Source: Sinanaerobacter chloroacetimidivorans
GTDB lineage: Bacteria > Bacillota > Clostridia > Peptostreptococcales > Anaerovoracaceae
Assembly: GCF_018128545.1 (NCBI RefSeq)
Contig: NZ_JAGSND010000003.1
Coordinates: forward strand, 1-64,000
Reading direction: 5' to 3'
Length of the DNA stretch: 64,000 bases
This document shows positions 17,560 through 26,122 of this stretch, one piece after another; the first letter of the stretch is position 1; the number at the start of each line of letters is the position of its first letter. The notes below the pieces were generated by a model. That model worked only from the letters and a program-made list of their open reading frames with translations, did no database searches and was not told the origin of the DNA. The translations under genes and the position numbers were made by a program.

Positions 17560-19323
17560 CTAAATTACTGGTAATGTTATATATAATGTGGTGCCGACTG
17601 TTTCAATACTTTCGGCCCAAATAATTCCATTGTGGATGGTAATGATCTCCTTGCAGATTGAGAGTCCTAATCCGGTACCTTTGATTGAGCTTGAATTACT
17701 GCAGCGATAGAATCTGTCAAAGATGTTTGGTAATTCTTCAGGTGAAATTCCTGTTCCGTTATCCTTAATTCCGATAATGATATAGGAATCATCATCTTTT
17801 ATGCGATACGGTAATTCAGCACCTTTTTTATTGCCATAGCTAAACACGATATGCCCTGCGGAATCCATATGATTTAGTGAGTTGTTTATGAGATTTCTAA
17901 ATACTTGTTCCATTCTCATCTTATCAATTAAAATAAAATCTTTCAAATGGCTACTTGTAATCTGAATATCCCATGTGCATGATTTTTTGATATCGATACT
18001 CAATTTACTGATCATTTCCTGAAAAAACTCATATGCATTTATCTTTGCGTAATGAAAGCGGATTTGCCCGCTTTCAAGTTTTGACAGTTCAAAAAGATCC
18101 TGTATCAATGCCTTGAGTGTCAGAGATTTATCCATGCAAATCTTGATATATTCCAGATAATTGGCCGGAGAGGAAAGCAAATTATCCTGGATAATAGATA
18201 AATATCCGATGATTGAAGTGATTGGCGTATTAAGTTCATGAGAAATATTAGCAATCAGCTTTTTTCGCGAAGATTCCGAATTGAAAAGTCTTTCTTCCAC
18301 TCTTTTTCTGGCAGTGACATCACGGATAATAGCCTCTATATATGCTGGATTATGATTTTCATCGTAAAATATTGTGGAATGCTGTTCCAGCCATATTTCT
18401 TTTTTATCTTTTCTGCTCAACCGAAAGAGGAATATGCCGTCACTATTGGAGGAATTGAGCAGATAATCAAAATATTGAGTCCGGTCAGGCTCGGGAATGA
18501 TTTCTGAGAAGAGCTTGGGGTCATTATAAAAATCAGGAGCTTCAAAGCCTGTTACATATTGGATAGCCGGGCTTAAATATAAATATCTGATCTCGGGATA
18601 AAGCTTTATGTTTGCAATAATGTCCTTAGAATTTTCTGTAAGCAGACGATACAGATTTTCACTTTTTCTGATCTCATTATTGTTTTGCGCTGAATAGGTT
18701 AACACTAACGAAATATTTAATATGTTTGTCAATAAAATTGAGCTGATATAATTCCATGTAGAAGAATCATAACCGGGAGTAACAAAATCGTAGAAGCCTT
18801 TATGGATTCCCCAAATAATAAATGCCCACGCAGTTATGTCGAATACAATGTCTTTGGACGGCTTTGAAATGAAATTATCCTGCACGGTTTCTTCATGCAA
18901 TAAAAATGCGATTCCAGTTCCGACGGAAATGATGCAAAGCGACAAAGATGATACAAATGAAAAAAGAGTTGAAAATGATTTTGAGCTTTCTTCAAAGTAT
19001 AAATAAATGCTGAATATTAAGATAACAAGTGATGACCAAATTGAAATATGTTTAAAGATTTTAATAAATGGGTTGCGTACGAATTCGATTGTCCCGATTA
19101 GTAAGAAAAAACTGCTGACAATTGAAAAAAAATGTTTTAATATAATTGCTTCAGAATCGAAAGGCGTAAGTAACGTAATAAAATTAAATGAATATATGAC
19201 CCATCCAAAGCCCCAAATTGCAATATATCTATTTTTACTCTGTTTATAAATATACAAGTAAAAAAATGAATAAATAAGGGAAGTAGCGACTAACGTCATG
19301 ATTAATAAGGAAGGGGTATTCAT
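17560..19323 (-). CDS. Membrane-bound sensor histidine kinase with PAS domain
   Basis: 587 residues. The first ~210 residues hold about seven hydrophobic segments with little extracytoplasmic sequence, so sensing is probably intramembrane or cytoplasmic. A PAS domain follows (ENSKDIIANIKL to IRDVTARKRVEE), then HisKA with ANISHELNTPITSI and an HATPase with IGIKDNGTGISPEELPNIF and GTGLGLSICKEI. Its start follows AAAGGAGC. It is the first gene of a two-gene operon with the response regulator. The stimulus is unknown; a substrate of the surrounding catabolic genes is a reasonable guess. Confidence 0.92.
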   Translation of the reverse strand: MNTPSLLIMTLVATSLIYSFFYLYIYKQSKNRYIAIWGFGWVIYSFNFITLLTPFDSEAIILKHFFSIVSSFFLLIGTIEFVRNPFIKIFKHISIWSSLVILIFSIYLYFEESSKSFSTLFSFVSSLSLCIISVGTGIAFLLHEETVQDNFISKPSKDIVFDITAWAFIIWGIHKGFYDFVTPGYDSSTWNYISSILLTNILNISLVLTYSAQNNNEIRKSENLYRLLTENSKDIIANIKLYPEIRYLYLSPAIQYVTGFEAPDFYNDPKLFSEIIPEPDRTQYFDYLLNSSNSDGIFLFRLSRKDKKEIWLEQHSTIFYDENHNPAYIEAIIRDVTARKRVEERLFNSESSRKKLIANISHELNTPITSIIGYLSIIQDNLLSSPANYLEYIKICMDKSLTLKALIQDLFELSKLESGQIRFHYAKINAYEFFQEMISKLSIDIKKSCTWDIQITSSHLKDFILIDKMRMEQVFRNLINNSLNHMDSAGHIVFSYGNKKGAELPYRIKDDDSYIIIGIKDNGTGISPEELPNIFDRFYRCSNSSSIKGTGLGLSICKEIITIHNGIIWAESIETVGTTLYITLPVI

Positions 19324-19353
19324 TTAATGCTCCTTTCCAAAAACAAGTCAACC

Positions 19354-19410
19354 AACCTAAAATATAATTAAGGTTGCGTTAATCAAAATTTAAGCTGTAA
19401 ATATTATAAT
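19354..19410 (+). promoter_or_regulatory. Shared promoter module, copy B
   Basis: AACCT-N12-AGGTT at 19354-19375, TAATCAA and TTTAAG behind it, TATAAT at 19405-19410, 29 bp after the inverted repeat as in the other copies. It points to the MCP-like gene and lies 31 bp upstream of the divergent kinase start, so it could also affect the two-component operon. Confidence 0.75.
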
Positions 19411-19549
19411 AAAGCAAATTGTTAAAAGGCAGAAATTTTATAGAACGGCAAGATTCATTATAACGCAAGAGGGAGGACAAATCAATTGAAATAGAAGGTT
19501 TTGTTACATACGGAATGAAATTCTAAACGACCAGAAAGAAGAGTGATTT

Positions 19550-20374
19550 ATGTTAATAGGAAAAGAATTGATGGATCATTTTTTAGCAGTAGGCCCATAT
19601 TTAAAAGAAATATTTGGAAGGGACATTGTTGTCTGGGTTTCAGATACCGAAAAAGTATTGGGGTATTTCGAAGGGGATCATTTTCATGTCGATGATGGAA
19701 CTGTTTATTTAGCCGATGATGATCCCATGCGAATTGCCATGGAAAAAAGGAAAACGATACATACCAATATCCCCGAAGAGATGTTCGGTGTTCCATTTAA
19801 AGAGGTCGACTCTCCGGTCTTTGACAGCAATCATCATGTGATAGGCTGTGTGACGGTTGGAATAAGCCTGGACCAGGAAACTAAAGTTGTCGGCGTAGCA
19901 AACAGCATCAACGAAACCGTTGGCAATATCGTAAATTCTATGAAACAGATTTCTGTTTCTGCAGAAGATATCCGGAACAGTGAAAAGGTACTTAGAGATA
20001 ATATTAATGAAATCAGTAAGCTGACAAAAGAAATTAATAAAGTACTGTCCTTTACAAAGGGAATTACAACTCAAACTAATTTGCTCGGCTTTAATGCTGC
20101 CATTGAAGCTGTGCGGGCAGGGCAATATGGGCTTGGTTTTAATGTTGTTGCTGACGAAATCCGGAAATTATCGATTGAATCGATGAAAACTGCTGGGAGT
20201 ATTGAATCCTTAATCATTCAAATAGAGCATGCCAATAGGATTACACTCGATAATTCAGAATCTGCATGCGATGCAACCGAAGAACAAGTTACGGCAACAG
20301 AGGAGGTAGAAGCGAAAATATTTGAGCTGAAAAGCATTTCCGAAAAACTTATGGATATTGCGAAAGAATTATAA
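19550..20374 (+). CDS. Soluble methyl-accepting-chemotaxis-like signalling protein
   Basis: 274 residues with no membrane helix. The N-terminal ~110 residues form a small sensor region (EIFGRDIVVWVSDTEKVLGY, FGVPFKEVDSPVFD, IGCVTVGISLD). The C-terminal half is a short MCP signalling coiled coil with TTQTNLLGFNAAIEAVRAGQ and FNVVADEIRKLSIES. It has no HAMP domain and few heptads, so it probably acts as a cytoplasmic sensor. Because it is 29 bp upstream of a sigma-54 activator with its own PAS domain, the two may form one sensory unit. The ATG at 19550 follows AAGAAGAGTG. Driven by module B. Confidence 0.8.
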   Translation: MLIGKELMDHFLAVGPYLKEIFGRDIVVWVSDTEKVLGYFEGDHFHVDDGTVYLADDDPMRIAMEKRKTIHTNIPEEMFGVPFKEVDSPVFDSNHHVIGCVTVGISLDQETKVVGVANSINETVGNIVNSMKQISVSAEDIRNSEKVLRDNINEISKLTKEINKVLSFTKGITTQTNLLGFNAAIEAVRAGQYGLGFNVVADEIRKLSIESMKTAGSIESLIIQIEHANRITLDNSESACDATEEQVTATEEVEAKIFELKSISEKLMDIAKEL

Positions 20375-20403
20375 CACCGTTGATTCATTGTCTGGAGGTT
20401 ATC

Positions 20404-21780
20404 ATGCAGAAATTGGAGCATAATGATTTTCAACTTATCCTTGAACATGTAACTGCAGCAGTAGCTATTGACCTGGAGGGCAATATCATATATATGAATG
20501 AGCAGTGTGCAGAGTATTTGGGAGTTAACAGAAACGAAGCCATTGGGAAAAGGATCATAGATATCTTCCCTGAAACAAAGATGATGCAAAAACTCCTGAT
20601 AGATAAAGCTGAGATTGTCTTTTATAATACCAAGCTTGGAATTGGAATCAGCGTTGAAGTTCCGATTTTTAAAGGCAATGAGAGGGTAGGCCTGCTGGAA
20701 TATGATGTTGCTCAGAGCTCTGAGCTGTTATACGATTTTGCAGATGAATATAAGCATTTCCTGGATGAGGAACTTAAGCACCTGAAACGTCAAATCAGAC
20801 ATTTAAGAACTGCAAAATACTCAATACAAAATATTGTAGGAAATTCTGAAGTCATATTAAAGCTGAAGGATCAAATCATATCGGCTGCGAAAACAAACTC
20901 AACTGTATTAATAACAGGAGAAACCGGAACGGGAAAAGAGCTGGTAGCTCATGCTATTCACAGTTTGAGTCCCCGAAGAAATAATGATTTTATCAGAATC
21001 AATGCAGCTGCACTGCCGGAAACTCTGGCAGAGTCGGAGCTGTTTGGATATGAGGCGGGATCTTTCACCGGTGCTACTAAGGAAGGCAAAAAGGGAAAAT
21101 TTGAACTTGCCGATAAAGGAACTCTTTTTATCGATGAAATCAATCAAATGCCTGATTTAATCCAACCAAAGCTTCTAAGAGCTCTTCAGGAGAAAGAAAT
21201 TGAAAAAATTGGAGGAAAGAGTATTCCGGTAGATACAAGGATTATTTGTGCTTCCAATAAGGACTTGGAGAAAATGGTAAAAGCCGGTACTTTCAGAGAA
21301 GATCTTTACTATAGGATTAACGTAGTTCAGATCCATTCTCCTGCTCTCAGAGAACATTTGGATGATCTGGAGGAACTGGCAAATGCTATTGTATTTGAAT
21401 TGAACAGCGTGATTGGAACAAGGATTAGAAAAGTTGAACCTGCTGTTATAGAAATGTTTTCAGAGTATCATTGGCCAGGTAATATAAGGGAATTGCATAA
21501 TATCATAGAAAGGGCAATGAATTATGTAAATGAAGATGTTTTAAAGGTTGAGCATTTTGAGTTTAAGAAAGAGTTTTGCAATCATTTTAATGATATATTC
21601 GGGTTGGAATGTGTAGACGGCAGTAATCTGATAGAAGAAGCCAAGCGAAAAGCAGAAAAAGAACTAATTGTTCAAGCTTTAAAAAAATTTGATAATAATG
21701 TAGCGAAAACAGCAACATTTTTATCCATGTCGAGACCATTGCTTTACCAAAAGATGAAAAGATTAAAAATTGAACAATAA
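20404..21780 (+). CDS. Sigma-54-dependent activator with PAS domain
   Basis: 458 residues from ATG 20404 (CTGGAGG before it; TTG 20380 has no site). An N-terminal PAS-like domain (AAVAIDLEGNIIYMNEQCAE) covers about residues 1-115. The AAA+ domain has Walker A GETGTGKE, the sigma-54 loop as GSFTGA, and GTLFIDEINQMP. The C-terminal Fis-type helix-turn-helix is NNVAKTATFLSMSRPLLYQK. Such proteins bind upstream enhancers and open sigma-54 holoenzyme promoters. A near-perfect -24/-12 site lies 175 bp after its stop, in front of the N-carbamoylputrescine amidase operon, its most likely target. Confidence 0.93.
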   Translation: MQKLEHNDFQLILEHVTAAVAIDLEGNIIYMNEQCAEYLGVNRNEAIGKRIIDIFPETKMMQKLLIDKAEIVFYNTKLGIGISVEVPIFKGNERVGLLEYDVAQSSELLYDFADEYKHFLDEELKHLKRQIRHLRTAKYSIQNIVGNSEVILKLKDQIISAAKTNSTVLITGETGTGKELVAHAIHSLSPRRNNDFIRINAAALPETLAESELFGYEAGSFTGATKEGKKGKFELADKGTLFIDEINQMPDLIQPKLLRALQEKEIEKIGGKSIPVDTRIICASNKDLEKMVKAGTFREDLYYRINVVQIHSPALREHLDDLEELANAIVFELNSVIGTRIRKVEPAVIEMFSEYHWPGNIRELHNIIERAMNYVNEDVLKVEHFEFKKEFCNHFNDIFGLECVDGSNLIEEAKRKAEKELIVQALKKFDNNVAKTATFLSMSRPLLYQKMKRLKIEQ

Positions 21781-21794
21781 AGTAAGTCTTGAGA

Positions 21795-21827
21795 AACAAG
21801 ATGTAAGTATGTACTTACATCTTGTTA
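21795..21827. promoter_or_regulatory. Perfect palindrome between the activator gene and its putative target
   Basis: ACAAGATGTAAGTA / TACTTACATCTTGT with a 2-bp centre. The tail ATCTTTATAA is a weak T run, so it may end the activator transcript. It is also about 130 bp upstream of the -24/-12 promoter, where an enhancer for the activator would lie. Confidence 0.5.
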
Positions 21828-21955
21828 TCTTTATAAAACCACAGCTTATCTACCAGGAAGCTTTTATGGCAGAAGACAGTTATAAAATATGTAAGTGCAG
21901 AAAGACAAACAAAACAATTGATAAACAAAAATGGCTGAAATAAAGGGATTAAAAG

Positions 21956-21971
21956 TTGGCACTAAACTTGC
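21956..21971 (+). promoter_or_regulatory. Sigma-54 (-24/-12) promoter
   Basis: TTGGCACTAAACTTGC: GG at 21958-21959 and GC at 21970-21971 with the obligatory 10 bp between them. It is a near-perfect consensus, 47 bp upstream of ATG 22018. Confidence 0.9.
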
Positions 21972-22017
21972 TTTTACCACAAAATGGGATATTTTTCAAT
22001 CAGAGAGGAGACGTTCA

Positions 22018-22902
22018 ATGAACAAAGGGAAAGTAAAAATTGGAATGATCCAGCATGCGTGTGTTTCTGACAAGGAACACAATATGAAGACCGCTGAAAG
22101 GCTTATAAGAGAAGCGGCCTCAAAGGGGGCAAAGGTCATTTGTACACAGGAGCTATTTAATGGGCAATACTTTTGCCAGATTATTGATGTTGCCCAATAT
22201 GATCGGGCTGAAACCGTAGACGGTTTGACTAACCAAAAAATATCCAAGCTAGCCAAAGAATTAGATGTCGTTATTGTAAGCTGCTATTATGAATACGCAA
22301 TGGATGGAGTTTATTATAATAGTGCTGCAGTATTTGATGCAGATGGGTCTTTGCTTGGAAATTACAGAAAACACCATATACCAGAAGGTCCGCAGTATAT
22401 AGAAAAGTATTATTTTACACCCGGAGATTCACCATATCTGGTGTTTAAATCAAAATATGCGACTTTTGGAATACTGATTTGCTGGGATGAATGGTTTCCT
22501 GAGCCTTCCAGAATTCTTGCAATTAAAGGAGCAGATTTCATCTTTTACCCGTCTGCCATCGGATCAGAACCGGATAATCCTGATCTTGATACGTCCCAGA
22601 CGTGGATGGATGGGGTGAAGGCACATGGAATTCACAATAACATGTACGTTTGTGCTGTCAATAGAATCGGAAAAGAAGAGGCGTCAGATGGGAGTGGATC
22701 GATGACATTCTACGGAAGAAGTTTTGTAAGTGATCCTTGGGGCAATATCATGAAGGAAGGCAGCCGGGATAAAGCGGAAGTTATCATTGCCGAGCTGGAC
22801 CTTGACGAAATAAAAAGGGCTCGAGATATATTACAGTTTCATCGAGACAGAAGGGTAGATTCTTATCAGGAAATATTAAAACTATCGATTAAGGAAAATT
22901 AA
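22018..22902 (+). CDS. aguB: N-carbamoylputrescine amidase-like nitrilase-superfamily hydrolase
   Basis: 294 residues. The nitrilase catalytic triad is Glu45 (TQELF), Lys118 (YRKHHIP) and Cys155 (ICWDEWFPE). The spacing and the flanking FGILICWDEWFPEPSR and PSAIGSEPD segments are those of N-carbamoylputrescine amidases, which release putrescine, CO2 and ammonia. ATG 22018 has GAGGAG before it; the upstream in-frame ATG at 21931 precedes the sigma-54 promoter and cannot be the start of its transcript. It heads the operon with an amidohydrolase and a MATE pump. Together with the deiminase at 5198 it would complete agmatine to putrescine, but a related carbamoyl compound is possible. Confidence 0.85.
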   Translation: MNKGKVKIGMIQHACVSDKEHNMKTAERLIREAASKGAKVICTQELFNGQYFCQIIDVAQYDRAETVDGLTNQKISKLAKELDVVIVSCYYEYAMDGVYYNSAAVFDADGSLLGNYRKHHIPEGPQYIEKYYFTPGDSPYLVFKSKYATFGILICWDEWFPEPSRILAIKGADFIFYPSAIGSEPDNPDLDTSQTWMDGVKAHGIHNNMYVCAVNRIGKEEASDGSGSMTFYGRSFVSDPWGNIMKEGSRDKAEVIIAELDLDEIKRARDILQFHRDRRVDSYQEILKLSIKEN

Positions 22903-22920
22903 TTTTGGGAGGCAGAGCCT

Positions 22921-24456
22921 ATGAAAGTTGACTTGATTATCAAAAATGGAAACATTATAACGATGGATCCTGAAGAATCATTCAGAAGATGGGTTGTGGT
23001 AAAGGATAAGAGAATCGTTGCCATGGGAAGTGAAGATGAATGCCCGTACGATACGAATGAGGTCATTGATCTGGAAGGCAAAACAGTACTTCCGGGCCTG
23101 TTTGACAGCCACGTGCACTGTATGTCAACGGGAATTAACATGACATCGATCAATGTAAGCGAAAAAAGAACCTTGCAGGAGATTTTATGCTTAATTGAGA
23201 AAGAATGCATCAAAAAAACAGGGGATGAATGGATCTTTTGTGTTGGATTCCTGGAACAGGTAGTTGAAGAAGGAAGACATCTGAACCGCTGGGAACTGGA
23301 TAGAATTTCTCATGGACATCCTGTATTCATAATCGATGCGACAAATCACGGGTTATCAGTCAATAGCCTTGCGTTGGATATCTGCAATATCCCGCTGGAC
23401 ACACCTGGAGTTGAAAAAGATGAGAACGATCAGGAAACAGGTGTATTCCTGTCCGACGAGTCTGTATTTGATGCATTTTCAAATATCTTCGACCATTTGA
23501 ACGAGGAAGAGATTTACAGACTGATTTCCAAATGTGCAGATTATGCAGTGACCAAAGGTGTCACAACAATTATTGGGCTGCTTGGTGGGATTGATAAAAA
23601 TGATACCGATTTAAAAATAGTAATAAAAAATCTGGATAAATTTTCTGCCAATATCGTACCTTTCTATCAAACCTGGGATGTTGAACAGGTAAAAGAGTAC
23701 AATTTACCGCGGATCGGCGGATGCCTCGCCCTTGACGGGTCTACGTTCCAATATACTATGGCTGCAAGTGAGCCCTATGGAAAGCCGTCCGTAAGAGGAA
23801 TGCTGTATTTTCGGGACGATGAGATTTATCGTCTGGTATCAAAAGCCCATAGAGAGGGCATCCAGTGTGCATTTCACGCAATAGGCGATCGGGCAATTGA
23901 TCAATTGATCTATATTTATAGACAAGTAATCAATGAGCAGGGACAAAAGGGCTTGAGGCACAGGATAGAACACTTTTGCTTGCCAACAGAAAAGCACATA
24001 GAGTTAGCTGCAGAACTGGGTATTGTACTTTCAATGCAGCCGGCATTCCCATATTTGTGGGACTTGCCTGAAGGAGGCATGTACGAATTCCTTATGGACC
24101 GAGAAAGAGCAGACAAAATGGAACCGTTTCCCGAAATAATAAAAAGAGGGGGGATTATCTGCGGAGGTTCCGATTCTCCGATCACAATGATAGATCCTTT
24201 GCTGGGAATTGCAAGCTGTGTCCGCAACCCAAATCCAATTAGAAATATTTCCGTGACAGAAGCATTAAAAATGTTCACGATCAATGCAGCTTATTCTGTT
24301 CATTTGGAGAAAACAAAGGGAAGCATTGAAGCTGGAAAAGATGCCGACTTTACAGTAATCGATAGAAATCCGTATGATTATCAGAACAGTGAAGAAATCT
24401 ACAAAATGAAAGTATCCATGACCATAAGAGACGGCAAGGTAGTTTATAAAAAATAA
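22921..24456 (+). CDS. Amidohydrolase family 3 (YtcJ-like) protein
   Basis: 511 residues, the second of three YtcJ-type hydrolases in the island. Metal and catalytic features: HxH in DSHVHCMS, histidines in FHAIGDRA and RHRIEHFCL, aspartate in CGGSDSPITM, and the C-terminal strand GSIEAGKDADFTVID. It lies 18 bp after the carbamoylputrescine amidase gene and is read from the same sigma-54 promoter, so its substrate should belong to the same pathway, perhaps an N-acyl or cyclic urea derivative. It is shorter than and distinct from the paralogs at 11432 and 26123. Confidence 0.87.
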   Translation: MKVDLIIKNGNIITMDPEESFRRWVVVKDKRIVAMGSEDECPYDTNEVIDLEGKTVLPGLFDSHVHCMSTGINMTSINVSEKRTLQEILCLIEKECIKKTGDEWIFCVGFLEQVVEEGRHLNRWELDRISHGHPVFIIDATNHGLSVNSLALDICNIPLDTPGVEKDENDQETGVFLSDESVFDAFSNIFDHLNEEEIYRLISKCADYAVTKGVTTIIGLLGGIDKNDTDLKIVIKNLDKFSANIVPFYQTWDVEQVKEYNLPRIGGCLALDGSTFQYTMAASEPYGKPSVRGMLYFRDDEIYRLVSKAHREGIQCAFHAIGDRAIDQLIYIYRQVINEQGQKGLRHRIEHFCLPTEKHIELAAELGIVLSMQPAFPYLWDLPEGGMYEFLMDRERADKMEPFPEIIKRGGIICGGSDSPITMIDPLLGIASCVRNPNPIRNISVTEALKMFTINAAYSVHLEKTKGSIEAGKDADFTVIDRNPYDYQNSEEIYKMKVSMTIRDGKVVYKK

Positions 24457-24516
24457 ATTTTTAAGATATGACAGTAAATAGAGATCCAGCCAATTATAAC
24501 TTTGGAGGAAAAAAAG

Positions 24517-25905
24517 ATGGAAGTAAAAGAAAACAATGTGGTTGAAAGTGAATTTCTCACAAAAAAAATGACGTCCTTATTTTGGAAATACTGTTTATAT
24601 TCTCTTGGCGGAATCGGATTTCAGGCAGTCGCCTGCATCGGGAATGGAATCTTTGTCGGAAATGGAATAGGACCTCTGGGTCTTGCCTCCATAAGCGTAA
24701 TCGCCCCGTTTTGGCTGATTTCCGTCGGATTATGGGGAATGTTCGGCCTCGGAGGATCCTCTCTCGCTGCGATCAAACTTGGTAACGGAGACGTGGAGGG
24801 TGCAAAAAAAGTATATGCCAGCACCATGATTTTTGTCTTCCTGTTCTGTGTAATCGTAGACGCGATTGTTCTCCTCAATCTGGATGCTGTCCTGACTTTT
24901 ATGGGTGCGACTCCGGAAATATTGCCAATGATCAGATCCTATGTTTTCCCTTGGCTGTTTGGGCATCCATTCTGCATTGTCGCTTCTGTAGCAACCTTTT
25001 TTGCCTTTGTCGCAGAAAGACCTAGGGCAGTATCGTTTGCGCTGAATATACCGGCAATTGTATCGATTGCCCTTGAATATTATTTTATCTTTGTAATGAA
25101 AACAGGATTGGTTGGATCCGCGATTACATGGGTGATTGCGGTTGGCTGTGCCATTATATTAGTACCTTATCTGCAATTGACAAATTCTGTATTCAAACTG
25201 AATGCTTCTCATTTAAAAATTAATTTTAGTCTGGTTTTAGAATCCTGCAAAATAGGTTTTGTACTGTTTATCCTGCAAGTCGCTGCGATTGTTTCAACGA
25301 TTATGATTAACAATTTAATTATCAGCAATGGAGGAACAGAACTGGATCTTGCATCCTATGCGATCTTGAATGCCTATGTCGCGTATATACTTATTGTATT
25401 GACACAATGCTTCACCTCAGCCATACAGCCGATTGCAAGCTACAATCTAGGGGCTGGAAAATACTCCAGGATGGCAGATGTTATCAAGATCGGAATGGTG
25501 CAGGGAAGTTTGATTGTTCTGGCAATTCTTACGTTCGAATTCTTAATGTCCGACCACATTATTGGTTTCTTTGCTGGAGGTTTTGTGCCACTGGTTGAAG
25601 CCACAAAAGCAACCATGATGATCATGCTGCCTTTATTTGCATTCGGAAATTTGGCCGCTATTGTATCCGGATACTTTGCAGCAACAAAGAACATTAAATT
25701 GGCGACTTTAAACGGAGTCACAAAGTCATTTGTATTCCTGGTACCGCTGTTATTAATTCTCCCTAATTTCTTTGGACTGAAAGGTGTATGGCTGGCTATG
25801 CCTGGATCTGATTTGTTAGCATTTATTGTTGCTTTGATATGTGTCGTCAGAGAATATAAAAAGCTTAGGTCAATGCAAAATATGGAGAGCAATTTGACGA
25901 TATAA
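24517..25905 (+). CDS. MATE-family efflux transporter
   Basis: 462 residues with about twelve membrane helices. It has the two-fold MATE architecture and motifs such as IGNGIFVGNGIGPLGLASIS and LTQCFTSAIQPIASYNLGAG. Cation-coupled export of small molecules is the family role. ATG 24517 follows TTTGGAGGAAA; TTG 24502 lies before that site. It ends the sigma-54-driven operon, so it may export a product such as putrescine or an amine; this is inference. Confidence 0.9.
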   Translation: MEVKENNVVESEFLTKKMTSLFWKYCLYSLGGIGFQAVACIGNGIFVGNGIGPLGLASISVIAPFWLISVGLWGMFGLGGSSLAAIKLGNGDVEGAKKVYASTMIFVFLFCVIVDAIVLLNLDAVLTFMGATPEILPMIRSYVFPWLFGHPFCIVASVATFFAFVAERPRAVSFALNIPAIVSIALEYYFIFVMKTGLVGSAITWVIAVGCAIILVPYLQLTNSVFKLNASHLKINFSLVLESCKIGFVLFILQVAAIVSTIMINNLIISNGGTELDLASYAILNAYVAYILIVLTQCFTSAIQPIASYNLGAGKYSRMADVIKIGMVQGSLIVLAILTFEFLMSDHIIGFFAGGFVPLVEATKATMMIMLPLFAFGNLAAIVSGYFAATKNIKLATLNGVTKSFVFLVPLLLILPNFFGLKGVWLAMPGSDLLAFIVALICVVREYKKLRSMQNMESNLTI

Positions 25906-25943
25906 CTATATTTTTTTCGAGATTGGGACTAAATTTTATTTTT

Positions 25944-25975
25944 AGAGAAAGCATTCTTTATGGAATGCTTTCTCT
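25944..25975 (+). terminator. Hairpin after the MATE gene
   Basis: AGAGAAAGCATTC / GAATGCTTTCTCT with a 6-base loop, perfect 13-bp stem, weak T tail (ATTAAAG). Confidence 0.6.
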
Positions 25976-25999
25976 ATTAAAGCCATATGAAATGTTTGC

Positions 26000-26056
26000 A
26001 ACCTTAAATATAATTAAGATTACAGTAATCAACGCTTAAGCTACTGATAATATAAT
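26000..26056 (+). promoter_or_regulatory. Shared promoter module, copy C
   Basis: AACCT-N12-AGATT at 26000-26021 (one mismatch in the right arm), then TAATCAA and CTTAAG, TATAAT at 26051-26056. The 29-bp gap matches copies A and B. It drives the amidohydrolase at 26123. Confidence 0.72.
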
Positions 26057-26122
26057 AAGGTTGAGAAAATAGTTTGCTAGCTTTAAATGAATTCAAAAGA
26101 AAAATTAAAAAGGAGACGAAAA

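Noticed and set aside
21931..22017. An N-terminal extension of the carbamoylputrescine amidase
   Set aside because: The extension contains the -24/-12 promoter and lacks a ribosome site; ATG 22018 has a good one and matches the family start.
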